Assembly: GCF_000004195.4 (NCBI RefSeq)
Contig: NC_030680.2
Span: 147,935,045 to 147,999,044, forward strand
Length of the DNA: 64,000 nt
Direction of reading: 5' to 3'
Source of the DNA: Xenopus tropicalis
Taxonomy: Eukaryota > Chordata > Amphibia > Anura > Pipidae
A program made the translations under genes and the position numbers. Position 1 is the first letter of the stretch, and each line of letters begins with the position of its first letter. Below are positions 44,956-55,265 of the stretch, one piece after another. The notes under the pieces are model-generated. The model saw only the letters and a list, made by a program, of their open reading frames with translations. It was not told where the DNA came from and did no database searches.

Positions 44956-45012
44956 AGAAAATTCCAATTGTTTTAGACTTAATTCTACTAGAAACTCTAA
45001 ATTGTGTACTCT

Positions 45013-45720
45013 GTGATGTGCCATTGGGGATAAAGGGACCCTCCCTAGCCTTTTAGCAACGAGGGTCTGAAGACCGTTGCCCCTGATGTGCCATTGGGGA
45101 TAAAGGGACCCTCCCTAGCCTTTCAGCAAAGGAGGGTCTGAAGACACTTGTCCCTGATGTGCCATTGGGGATAAAGGGACCTTCCCTAGGCTTTCAGCAA
45201 AGGAGCGTCTGAAGACCGTTGCCGCTGATGTGCCCTCTAGTTGGGGATAAAGGGACCCTCCCTAGCCTTTTGGCAAAGGAGCGTCTGAAGAACGTTGCCG
45301 CTGATGTGCCATTGGGGATAAAGGGACCCTCCCTAGCCTTTTAGCAAAGGAGGGTCTGAAGACCGTTGCCCCTGATGTGCCATTGGGGATAAAGGTACCC
45401 TCCCTAGCCTTTTGGCAAAGGAGCGTCTGAAGACCGTTGCCGCTGATGTGCCATTGGGGATAAAGGGACCCTCCCTAGCCTTGCGGTGAAGGAGGGTCTG
45501 AAGACCGTTGCCGCTGATGTGCCATTGGGGATAAAGGGACCCACCCTAGCCTTGCGGTGAAGGAGGGTCTGAAGACCGTTGCCGCTGATGTGCCATTGGG
45601 GATAAAGGGACCCACCCTAGCCTTGCGGTGAAGGAGGGTCTGAAGACTGTTGCCGCTGATGTGCCATTGGGGATAAAGGGACCCTCCCTAGCCTTGTGGT
45701 GAAGGAGGGTCTGAAGACAC
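45013..45720 (+). repeat. 71-bp satellite array, about 10 copies
   Basis: The unit begins TGATGTGCCATTGGGGATAA and continues with GGTCTGAAGACCGTTGCC. Two variant groups exist: CCTTTTAGCAAAGG in the first half and CCTTGCGGTGAAGG in the second. This shows directional spreading along the array. It starts about 20 bp after the PLE tail. Confidence 0.93.
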
Positions 45721-46134
45721 TTTTTAAAAATATGTCATTGCCAGATAAATAACCACAATTAAATCGCTTCTTAATTCAGACAAGTTGCCTTTTTGTGAAT
45801 CAGTCGTTAATTCTACAAGTATAAGAAGTGATAATATTTCTAACACATGCTATAAATAACACTCGTGTTTTCGGCCTTTAGTGAATCGGCCCCTTAGTTA
45901 CTATGTGAGGAGAATGGGGCCACAGAAAATAGCCAGGAGGGCCGGGCCCGGGGCCTTGTGTTTGACATATGAGGCTTCATGGGGACCCAAGGGGGGGAGA
46001 TTTGGCTAAAAAACGACTGGATTTTTAAACTAAATACATGATACGTTTATATGTACCCAGTTGTATGATGATATTTCCTAAATTTTCAGATTCCCATATA
46101 ATAATGGTGATTTTTTGATGATCGTATTATGATG
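45721..46134. other. no gene recognised
   Basis: AT-rich unique DNA. Confidence 0.4.
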
Positions 46135-46235
46135 AAATTTCTTGCTTCTCTTAATTGTCATTTACTTGTAATTAACTGCTATTATGCAGAATATGTTGGC
46201 GCTTTATAAATAAATGTTAATAATAATAATATTAT
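46135..46235 (+). repeat. SINE/LINE 3' tail with (AAT)n
   Basis: TTGGCGCTTTATAAATAAAT followed by TAATAATAATAAT resembles the shared 3' tails of L2-type LINEs and their SINEs. The head of the element is not recognisable. Confidence 0.5.
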
Positions 46236-46889
46236 GTCTGAATATTTTTTCTTTTCTCTTAAACTCTAACCCAATTGGAAATGATTGTTATTATGTTTGC
46301 ACTTGGTGCCTGGCGATATTCCTTACGTAACTATCAAATTTACCCGCCAACATGGATTTGTCTCCTTTGACGAATGTTATATAAGAGGCGCTATTCATAT
46401 ATATGCTATAACATTGGTTATTCCAGTCTATTGTATCGTTCATTAGAAAGCCATAGACACATGTGGGGGGCCCTCCTCCCCTGGCTCTAGTGTTGCCTTT
46501 TGTCTTTTTCATTTTTAATATATTTTGATTAGTGTTTCAGTGATCCATGCAGGGGTTAAGTCCCATTTGGTATCAGGTAAAATAATCTTATTATTCACCA
46601 TCAATAAAGTGCACTTGTACGAATACTTAGCCTTTGTCTGAAATGCAAACACTGAAAATGCAGAGAAACATTTAACTCCATTTAATAGGAACTATTGTCC
46701 CTTTATGGTACTTAGTGCCACCCCCCTCGCGCCTATGTATTTATTGCTTAATCCTCCTTTTCTGCCGCGTCCCCTCTCTGACTGACGCACTGTATCAGTT
46801 CATGGATACACACACACTGGGGATTGGGCTTTTTCATACTACATACCGCTACTATTCCCATATACACTGGGGCATTAGGGGCAGATTTA
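46236..46889. other. no gene recognised
   Basis: AT-rich unique DNA with small open frames only. Confidence 0.4.
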
Positions 46890-46894
46890 TTACA

Positions 46895-47038
46895 GAAAAA
46901 TTCACCCACTTTCTATTAATGTCGTTGGGATTTTTAAAAGCCCATTTATCATTGGGTGAGGGTTAGAGTTCTACATTTCACAAATGCGCTTTCAAAAATC
47001 CCATAGGAATAAATAGAAAGTGGGTGAATTTTTCTTTA
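46895..47038. mobile_element. small fold-back repeat
   Basis: AGAAAAATTCACCCACTTTC at about 46896 is answered by GAAAGTGGGTGAATTTTTCT ending near 47036. The arms continue inward with GGGATTTTT and AAAAATCCC. This is a MITE-like palindrome with no coding region. Confidence 0.75.
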
Positions 47039-47790
47039 GTGAGCTCTAATGTCATATTCTGATAGATCTGCCTCTTAGTCTCTCACAGGCCTCTATATAT
47101 TATCAGGAGCTCATTTCCCCCTGTATTTTACAATAAATTCTTGGCATTTAGGGGAGTATTATACCCACCCAAACCAGTGGAGATGCCAATGGGTTCTCTA
47201 AGCCCTGTCCCCATAATGCTGATTATCTATTCCCCTGTAGCAATTATACTGGCACATATGGGGTTAAAATTCTCATTATCTGTTTTATTCAGGGATTTAT
47301 ACTGGTATCGGGTTAAAATGCCCATGATCTATTTTAGTCAGTATACTGGCTCATCTGGGGTTAAAATGCAGACTACCTGTAGTAATTATGCTGGCACATA
47401 AGGGGTTAAAATCTGCCATGTTCAGCACTGAACAAAGGGATATGATGTTTACAAAGTGCACGTGGCCAAATCATTTTCGCAGTGTTTCCCTCAGCAGATT
47501 TTCATGGTTTCTGCTCTCTTCCAATAAATTGGTTTCCTACATACTTGGCACCTAGTTACTGTATCCAGGCTTAGTCCAGGAACACAGCTTGTTTTTGGTT
47601 GATGACTTTGGCCCCCCGGAAAATCTTCTGCAGGCACCCATTCAATATTGAGGATTTAATAGCAAAATGCACAGCGGCCATTGGGTTACAGTACTCACAC
47701 TTAGCTTTCAACAAGAATCATTACTGGACACCCCCAAAGTGCACATCTAGGGGATCATCTATACTGTAAGTATACAGACTAGGGCCCCTG
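47039..47790. other. no gene recognised
   Basis: Unique DNA containing several GGGGTTAAAAT words at irregular spacing (47250-47410), perhaps an old degenerate repeat. Confidence 0.4.
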
Positions 47791-47792
47791 TG

Positions 47793-48137
47793 CTATGGGG
47801 ACCCCTCAGTCAGGGTAATAACATAATCCCATTCTTTGGGGGGAGCACTCACTGAGACCAATAAAGAGACGTCACTATTTTGTGCCCCAAGAGAAGTTAC
47901 ATATAAGATCTGCCCCTCATCCGGCCAATACTGATTAATGATACGGTCACTCACTGGGACCCCCTGCCTCTGGGCTTCACTGGGGGCTTCTCTACCCCAG
48001 GCTCTGGGCACAGATACAGTCCATGTATGTAAATAGCAGGAACGCTGGTCCTTGTGGCCTAGATATTCCCCTGCCTGCTGCCTGGGAAGGGCCAAGGGGG
48101 AAACACTAAAAAGAACTAAAACCCCAGAGAGACTCAA
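47793..48137 (-). other. candidate minus-strand first exon without ATG
   Basis: An open frame of about 114 codons begins with a hydrophobic, signal-peptide-like stretch (LSLSGVLVLFSVSPLALP) and runs through CYLHTWTVSVPRAWG and QILYVTSLGAQNSDVSLLVS. A donor-like CA|GTGAGT lies near 47850. There is no ATG in frame at the start, only TTG, and I do not recognise the protein. Just upstream on the minus strand are a TATA-like TATATATAG and a GGGATTTTTCC. It could be a real secreted-protein exon, a pseudogene, or chance. Confidence 0.3.
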
Positions 48138-48159
48138 GCAGTCAGGGAGGTTCCTAGCC

Positions 48160-48225
48160 CCCTCTATATATAGACCCGCGACCGACCCATTTCCCGGGAC
48201 ACCAGGAAAAATCCCTTGCTTGCGC
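48160..48225 (-). promoter_or_regulatory. candidate promoter: TATA box and kappaB-like site
   Basis: On the minus strand GGGATTTTTCC (plus about 48208-48218) fits the NF-kappaB consensus and lies about 40 bp upstream of TCTATATATAGAGG (plus about 48162-48175). Spacing and orientation fit the candidate exon at 47793-48137. This is sequence-level evidence only. Confidence 0.3.
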
Positions 48226-48710
48226 TCCCCCGGGCGACTATTCTTCCCCTGACACTTTTAACTTACGCGCGTTCTGAAGAGGATGCTGGGTGGGGGACCC
48301 TGCAGGGGGTTAGGGGGGCCCCTGCGGGGGGTTAGGGGACACAGCCGATGGGGGCACCTGCAGGGCCCCTGGGGCGGGAGCCCTGGTGATCCCTGCACCC
48401 CCCAGTCTGACCCTGTCCACTGATGACATCACAAAAGGGTCCTATAAATAAGAGAGCCGGAACCGGGAAGCTGGCAGTGTAAGGGTGTACCCTCAGGTTG
48501 GGTGATTTCTGGAAAAAACCTGGGGCCCCCCCAGCCCAGAGCCGACCCCCGCAGGGCACTATACCGAGCCACTGGTCTCCCTCCCTTTCATTTAGGAGCA
48601 CTCGGGGGGAAGTTGAACGGGTGGGGGGGTGAAATGTTTAGGATGTAAAAGTATTCATACGCGCACTTCTGTTAGGGGATCTGCAAACATTTGTGTTTGG
48701 GATCAGTTAG
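48226..48710. other. GC-rich probable dispersed repeat
   Basis: It shares words with 25880-25980 (CAGTCTGACCCTG, AAAAAACCTGGGGCCCC). A plus-strand CCTATAAATAAG with a CRE-like TGATGACATCAC 10-25 bp upstream is visible at about 48420-48450, but no exon follows. Confidence 0.35.
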
Positions 48711-48711
48711 C

Positions 48712-49107
48712 TTAAAGGGGTAGTTCGTATTTGAATTCACTTTTATTTTTAATGGTTTTTCAGTTATTTAGCTTTTTGTTCAGCAGCTCTCCATTTGGTA
48801 TTTCAGCAGCTATCTGGTTGCTAGGGTCTTATTTACCCTAGCAACCAGGTAGTGGTTTAAACAAGAGATGGGAATATGAATAGTTAAGGGGCCTACTTGG
48901 AAAAATAAGTAATACAAAATTATAATAATAATAAAATTGTAGCCTCACAGAGCAATATTTTTTGGCCCCCATTTGAAATCTGGAAAGAAGCAGAAGAGAG
49001 GCAAATTATTCAAAAAAATTAATTAGGAAGACCAATTGCAAAGTTGCTAGGAATATGTAATTCTATAACATACTAAAGGTTAACTTAAAAGTAAACCACC
49101 CCTTTAG
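48712..49107 (+). mobile_element. TTAA-associated MITE
   Basis: TTAAAGGGGTAGTTCGTATT at the left is answered by AAGTAAACCACCCCTTTA at the right, an inverted pair. Internal words (TAGCTTTTTGTTCAGCAG, TAGCAACCAGGTAG, AGCCTCACAGAGCAAT) are shared with 42397-42850 and 61637-62012. Confidence 0.8.
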
Positions 49108-49164
49108 ATGTGTTTATGTTAGTTTTATAGCAAGAAAGGCAGTGGGTACTGACTCCCCATTATA

Positions 49165-49435
49165 TACAGTGAGACGCAGTCCGTATTTACAAACCCAGCA
49201 CATTATATACAGTGAGACGCAGTCTGTATTTACAAACCCAGCACATTATATACAGTGAGACGCAGTCTGTATTTACAAACCCAGCACATTATATACAGTG
49301 AGACGCAGTCTGTATTTACAAACCCAGCACATTATATACAGTGAGACGCAGTCTGTATTTACAAACCCAGCACATTATATACAGTGAGACGCAGTCTGTA
49401 TTTACAAACCCAGCACATTATATACAGTGAGAAGC
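49165..49435 (+). repeat. 43-bp satellite, about 6 copies
   Basis: The unit is CATTATATACAGTGAGACGC plus AGTCTGTATTTACAAACCCAGCA, nearly perfect copies. Confidence 0.95.
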
Positions 49436-49721
49436 AGTGGGTACAGATGGCAGATATTCAGGCCCTGGCACTATAACACTGGCACTGATACACAGCATTG
49501 GCCCCACTGTAACTTACTATAATTGAACAAAACAATGACAAAAAAAAAAAAAAATAGTGCAAAAAACAACAACAAATATACAAACACACAATGAGCTTTT
49601 TCAGAGGGAAAGAGTTAACTTACCCTCCATGTGTTAGGGTAGGGGATAGATTATAAATTATTATAGATGTCAGGTCAGGCAAAAACAATTTAATGTCAGC
49701 TAGTGATTCTTTAGAACTGTA
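49436..49721. other. no gene recognised
   Basis: Unique DNA with an A-run at about 49540-49555. Confidence 0.4.
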
Positions 49722-50935
49722 TAGTACCTGTGTATAGTACCTGTGTATAGTGCCTGTGTATAGTGCCTGTGTATAGTGCCTGTGTATAGTGCCTGTGTAT
49801 AGTGCCTGTGTATAGTACCTGTGTGTATTGTACCTGTGTGTATTGTACCTGTGTGTATAGTTCCTGTGTGTATAGTACCTGTGTGTATTGTACCTGTGTG
49901 TATAGTACCTGTGTGTATAGTACCTGCGTATAGTGCCTGCGTATAGTACCTGGGTATAGTGCCTGCGTATAGTACCTGTGTGTATAGTGCCTGTGTATAG
50001 TGCCTGTGTATAGTGCCTGTGTATAGTACCTGTGTGTATAGTACCTGTGTGTATAGTGCCTGCGTATAGTGCCTGCGTATAGTGCCTGCGTATAGTACCT
50101 GTGTGTATAGTGCCTGCGTATAGTACCTGCGTGTATAGTACCTGTGTATAGTACCTGCGTATAGTGCCTGCGTATAGTACCTGTGTGTATAGTGCCTGCG
50201 TATAGTGCCTGGGTATAGTACCTGTGTATAGTGCCTGTGTATAGTGCCTGTGTATATAGTACCTGTGTGTATAGTGCCTGTGTATAGTGCCTGTGTGTAT
50301 AGTACCTGTGTATAGTGCCTGTGTGTATAGTACCTGTGTATATAGTACCTGTGTGTATAGTACCTGTGTATAGTGCCTGTGTGTATAGTACCTGTGTGTA
50401 TAGTGCCTGGGTATAGTGCCTGGGTATAGTGCCTGGGTATAGTGCCTGGGTATAGTGCCTGGGTATAGTGCCTGGGTATAGTACCTGGGTATAGTACCTG
50501 GGTATAGTACCTGGGTATAGTGCCTGTGTATAGTACCTGTGTATAGTGCCTGGGTATAGTGCCTGGGTATAGTGCCTGTGTATAGTACCTGGGTATAGTG
50601 CCTGGGTATAGTGCCTGTGTATAGTACCTGTGTATAGTACCTGTGTATAGTACCTGTGTATAGTGCCTGGGTATAGTACCTGGGTATAGTACCTGGGTAT
50701 AGTGCCTGGGTATAGTGCCTGGGTATAGTACCTGGGTATAGTGCCTGTGTATAGTGCCTGGGTATAGTGCCTGGGTATAGTACCTGGGTATAGTACCTGG
50801 GTATAGTGCCTGGGTATAGTACCTGGGTATAGTGCCTGGGTATAGTACCTGTGTATAGTACCTGGGTATAGTACCTGGGTATAGTGCCTGGGTATAGTAC
50901 CTGGGTATAGTACCTGTGTATAGTACCTGTGGGAT
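49722..50935 (+). repeat. 13/15-bp minisatellite, about 90 copies
   Basis: The units are GTATAGTGCCTGG and GTATAGTACCTGT (13 bp), and 15-bp forms with an extra GT (TGTGTATAGTACC). Left and right halves differ in their prevailing variants: GTGTGTATAG on the left, GGGTATAG on the right. Minus-strand open frames of over 400 codons come from the 39-bp (3 x 13) cycle and are not genes. Confidence 0.96.
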
Positions 50936-51890
50936 GAAAACTGCAGCAAAAGTTGAGAGTTGGTTCTTAGGTAAAGTTACAGCTGCAGATTCTTCTTTTC
51001 AGTCTTCATTTCTGTTTCCAGTTTGCAAAATCTCCCGATCCCTGTGTGCATCTGTGCTCTGATTGGTCAATTTTACTGTCTGTCAAGGAAGCTGTGCTCT
51101 GATTGGAGAATCCACAAGAAGAAAGATCCAATCGGAGCACAGCAAAACGGGCTTGAGGGGACAGTGCAGAAACGGAGTAAGGTTTTTGTTTTTTTTTGCT
51201 ACTTTTCCAGGGGGGGGGCAAGTGCCCCCTCTTGCCCCCTTCTGTGGACGCCCATGGTGACTACATATATAGCAAGTGCTTTCACTTTTCCGCATGCTGG
51301 ATTGACCAGCATGCTGTGTGGCTTCTATGTACAGTTTCAAGTAAAATAATCCTGAGGCGGGAGGTGCAGAGATAACTTTCCTTTTTACTTGTATTTCCTC
51401 TTTATTGTTCCCAAACAGGAAGTGCTCCGGCAGCCATTTTAGGAGCACTGGTGCTTATTCTTGGGAAACAATAATGTGTTGAAATAGGAAACAATGATGG
51501 GATTAACTTCCCCTTTAAAATGTGTCAGTCACTGACTAGTCTAAGCCTCCATAGGACACAATGGTACTGAACAGATCAAACCTGCTGAATGTTAATAAAT
51601 CACGAATTATGGGAGTTATTTTTCAAAAACTCACATTTTTCGGGGAATATTTCCAAAAAACTACATTTTTTCAAGAAACAATATCAGAGAAATCGAGTAC
51701 TGGCAAAAACCCATTTAAAATTTAACTTTTTCTCAAAATTGCGTATAGTGCAGGGACCCCGACTCCCCCAGGCCCATACTCACCCCCCATCTCTGTACCC
51801 ATGGATTTCAAAAAGCGAATTTGTCTCTAATCCCAGCGAGTGGGAAAGTGCAACTACTGAATATCCTAAGTATCCCCTCCCCGGGCCGGT
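50936..51890. other. no gene; includes a lone 45-bp satellite monomer
   Basis: Around 51050-51150 GCTCTGATTGG recurs (CCAAT-type words). At 51479-51527 one unit of the 45-bp satellite (AAACAATGATGGGATTAACT) occurs alone. Around 51590-51730 there is an AT-rich stretch with TTTTTC/AAAAAACT words. No exon is recognised. Confidence 0.5.
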
Positions 51891-51904
51891 ATGACTGGAA
51901 CTCA

Positions 51905-54838
51905 CTCCCCCCCCCCCCTCAGTTCAAACTACACTTCCCCCCCCTCAGCTCAACTACACTCCCCCCCCCCTCAGTTCAACTACACTCCCCCCCCCCTCAG
52001 TTCAACTACACTTCCCCCCCCCCTCAGCTCAACTACACTTCCCCCCCCTCAGCTCAACTACACTCCCCCCCCCCCCTCAGTTCAACTACACTTCCCCCCC
52101 CCTCTGCTCAACTACACTTCCCCCCCCCAGCTCAACTACACTTCCCCCCCCTCAGCTCAACTACACTCCCCCCCCTCAGCTCAACTACACTTCCCCCCCC
52201 CTCAGCTCAACTACACTCCCCCCCCCAGCTCAACTACACTTCCCCCCCCCTCAGCTCAACTACACTTCCCCCCCCAGCTCAACTACACTTCCCCCCCCCT
52301 CAGCTCAACTACACTTCCCCCCCCCTCAGCTCAACTACACTTCCCCCCCTCAGCTCAACTACACTCCCCCCCCCCTCAGTTCAACTACACTTCCCCCCCC
52401 CTCTGCTCAACTACACTTCCCCCCCCAGCTCAACTACACTCCCCCCTCCTCAGCTCAACTACACTCCCCCCCCCCTCAGCTCAACTACACTCCCCCTCCC
52501 TCAGCTCAACTACACTTCCCCCCCCCTCAGCTCAACTACACTTCCCCCCCCTCAGCTCAACTACACTCCCCCCCCCTCAGCTCAACTACACTCCCCCCCC
52601 CTCAGCTCAACTACACTCCCCCCCCTCAGCTCAACTACACTTCCCCCCCCCCCTCAGCTCAACTACACTTCCCCTCCCTCAGCTCAACTACACTTCCCCC
52701 TCCCTCAGCTCAACTACACTTCCCCCCCCAGCTCAACTACACTCCCCCCCCAGCTCAACTACACTCCCCCCCCCTCAGCTCAACTACACTTCCCCCCCCT
52801 CAGCTCAACTACACTCCCCCCCTCAGCTCAACTACACTTCCCCCCCCCCTCAGCTCAACTACACTTCCCCCTCCCTCAGCTCAACTACACTTCCCCCCCC
52901 CAGCTCAACTACACTTCCCCCCCCCTCTGCTCAACTACACTTCCCCCCCCCAGCTCAAACTACACTCCCCCCTCCCTCAGCTCAACTACACTCCCCCCCC
53001 CCTCAGCTCAACTACACTCCCCCTCCCTCAGCTCAACTACACTTCCCCCCCCTCAGCTCAACTACACTTCCCCCCCCTCAGCTCAACTACACTCCCCCCT
53101 CCCTCAGCTCAACTACACTCCCCCCCCCTCAGCTCAACTACACTTCCCCCCCCCCTCAGCTCAACTACACTTCCCCCTCCCTCAGCTCAACTACACTCCC
53201 CCCTCCCTCAGCTCAACTACACTCCCCCCCCCTCAGCTCAACTACACTTCCCCCCCCCCTCAGCTCAACTACACTTCCCCCCCTCAGCTCAACTACACTT
53301 CCCCCCCCTCAGCTCAACTACACTTCCCCCCCCTCAGCTCAACTACACTCCCCCCTCCCCTCAGCTCAACTACACTCCCCCCTCCTCAGCTAACTACACT
53401 CCCCCCCCCTCAGCTCAACTACACTTCCCCCCCTACACTTCCCCCCCCTCAGCTCAACTACACTTCCCCCCCCTCAGCTCAACTACACTTCCCCCCCCCC
53501 TCAGCTCAACTACACTCCCCCCCCCTCAGCTCAACTACACTCCCCCCCCCCTCAAGCTCAACTACACTCCCCCCCCCTCAGCTCAACTACACTCCCCCCC
53601 CCTCAGCTCAACTACACTCCCCCCCCTCAGCTCAACTACACTCCCCCCCCCTCAGCTCAACTACACTTCCCCCCTCCCTCAGCTCAACTACACTTCCCCC
53701 CCCCTCAGCTCAACTACACTTCCCCCCCCCTCAGCTCAACTACACTTCCCCCCCCCTCAGCTCAACTACACTCCCCCTCCCTCAGCTCAACTACACTCCC
53801 CCCCCCTCAGCTCAACTACACTCCCCCCCTCCCTCAGCTCAACTACACTCCCCGCCCCCCTCAGCTCAACTACACTCCCCCCCTCCCTCAGCTCAACTAC
53901 ACTCCCCCCCCTCAGCTCAACTACACTTCCCCCCCCCTCAGCTCAATACACTTCCCCCCCTCAGCTCAACTCACAACTACCCCCCCCTCAGCTCAACTAC
54001 ACTCCCCCCCCTCAGCTCAACTACACTCCCCCCTCCCTCAGCTCAACTACACTCCCCCCTCCCTCAGCTCAACTACACTTCCCCCCCCCCCCCTCAGCTC
54101 AACTACACTCCCCCCTCCCTCAGCTCAACTACACTCCCCCCCCCTCAGCTCAACTACACTTCCCCCCCCCCCTCAGCTCAACTACACTTCCCCCCCTCAG
54201 CTCAACTACACTCCCCCCTCCCTCAGCTCAACTACACTCCCCCCCCCCTCAGCTCAACTACACTCCCCCTCCCTCAGCTCAACTACACTCCCCCCCCCCC
54301 TCAGCTCAACTACACTTCCCCCCCTCAGCTCAACTACACTTCCCCCCCCCTCAGCTCAACTACACTTCCCCCCCTCAGCTCAACTACACTCCCCCCTCCC
54401 TCAGCTCAACTACACTTCCCCCCCCCCTCAGCTCAACTACACTCCCCCCCCCCTCAGCTCAACTACACTCCCCCCTCCCTCAGCTCAACTACACTCCCCC
54501 CCCCTCAGCTCAACTACACTCCCCCCTCCCTCAGCTCAACTACACTTCCCCCCCCCCCCTCAGCTCAACTACACTCCCCCCTCCTCAGCTCAACTACACT
54601 CCCCCCCCCCTCAGCTCAACTACACTCCCCCTCCCTCAGCTCAACTACACTTCCCCCCCCCCCCTCAGCTCAACTACACTCCCCCCTCCCTCAGCTCAAC
54701 TACACTCCCCCCCCTCAGCTCAACTACACTTCCCCCCCCCCTCAGCTCAACTACACTTCCCCCCCCTCAGCTCAACTACACTCCCCCCTCCCTCAGCTCA
54801 ACTACACTTCCCCCCCCCCTCAGCTCAACTACACTTCC
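51905..54838 (+). repeat. C-rich 26-bp minisatellite, roughly 110 copies
   Basis: The unit is CTCAGCTCAACTACACTTCC followed by a run of C that varies from about 5 to 12. Variants end ACTCCCCC or have CCCTCCCTC. Indels in the C-run change the period from about 24 to 30. Two long overlapping plus-strand open frames (over 1000 and 500 codons, proline/serine/threonine repeats) are by-products. The minus strand carries a G-run of 5 or more bases every ~26 bp, ideal for G-quadruplexes. It ends about 385 bp before the pde12 start codon. Confidence 0.96.
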
Positions 54839-54839
54839 C

Positions 54840-55223
54840 AGAGGCCCAGGCGACACATTGCTGCGCAGACGGACACGTGTTGGCTGGGGGCGGGGCTACA
54901 TGGGGAAGGGGCTGGGCTACACGGGGATGAGAGTCCAGCTACTGGTGCTGGTGAGGAGGAGGCGGGGCTACATGGGTAGGGGGCGGCGCTAGATTGGATG
55001 AGAGTCCGGCTACAGGCGCTGCTGGGGAGGAGGCGGGGCTACATGGGTAGGGGCGGCGCTAGATGGGATGAGAGTCCGGCTACAGGCGCTGCTGGGGAGG
55101 AGGCGGGGCTACATGGGTAGGGGCGGGGCTAGATGGGGATGAGAGTCCGGCTACAGGCGCTGCTGGGGAGGAGGCGGGGCTACATGGGTAGAGGCGGGGC
55201 TACATGGGTAGGGGCGGCGCTAG
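54840..55223 (+). promoter_or_regulatory. pde12: CpG-rich pde12 promoter/5' UTR region
   Basis: High GC with frequent CpG and several GGGGCGG/GGCGGGG (Sp1-type) words, no TATA box, immediately upstream of the coding start. A CpG-island promoter is usual for a housekeeping mitochondrial gene. The exact start site cannot be read. Confidence 0.5.
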
Positions 55224-55265
55224 ATGGGGATGAGAGTCCGGCTACAGGCGCTGCTGGGGAGGTTG
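54895..55265 (+). repeat. about 70-90-bp GC-rich repeat spanning the pde12 start
   Basis: Five imperfect copies of a unit with GGGGCTACATGGGTAGGGGC and GATGAGAGTCCGGCTACAGG. The last copy contains the pde12 start codon and presequence. Earlier copies therefore carry upstream ATGs and truncated duplicates of the first codons. Confidence 0.9.

Larger units (their letters stand above)
44135..44990 (+). mobile_element. 5'-truncated Penelope-like retroelement (3' end)
   Basis: This is the last part of a Penelope-like element: the C-terminal endonuclease coding region, then about 260 bp of 3' non-coding sequence that includes a hammerhead-like motif. The reverse transcriptase part is missing. Such 5' truncation is normal for elements copied by target-primed reverse transcription. 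A short inverted repeat marks the 5' junction. Confidence 0.8.

Noticed and set aside
49711..50949. Minus-strand 412-codon Tyr/Thr-rich repeat protein
   Set aside because: By-product of the 13-bp minisatellite (39-bp codon cycle). Mixed 13- and 15-bp units would change the frame.
51821..54979. A plus-strand open frame of over 1000 codons, rich in Pro, Ser and Thr, resembling a mucin or proline-rich structural protein
   Set aside because: It is the translation of the C-rich 26-bp array. Several frames are open at once, C-run indels shift the frame between units, and there is no start context or splice support.
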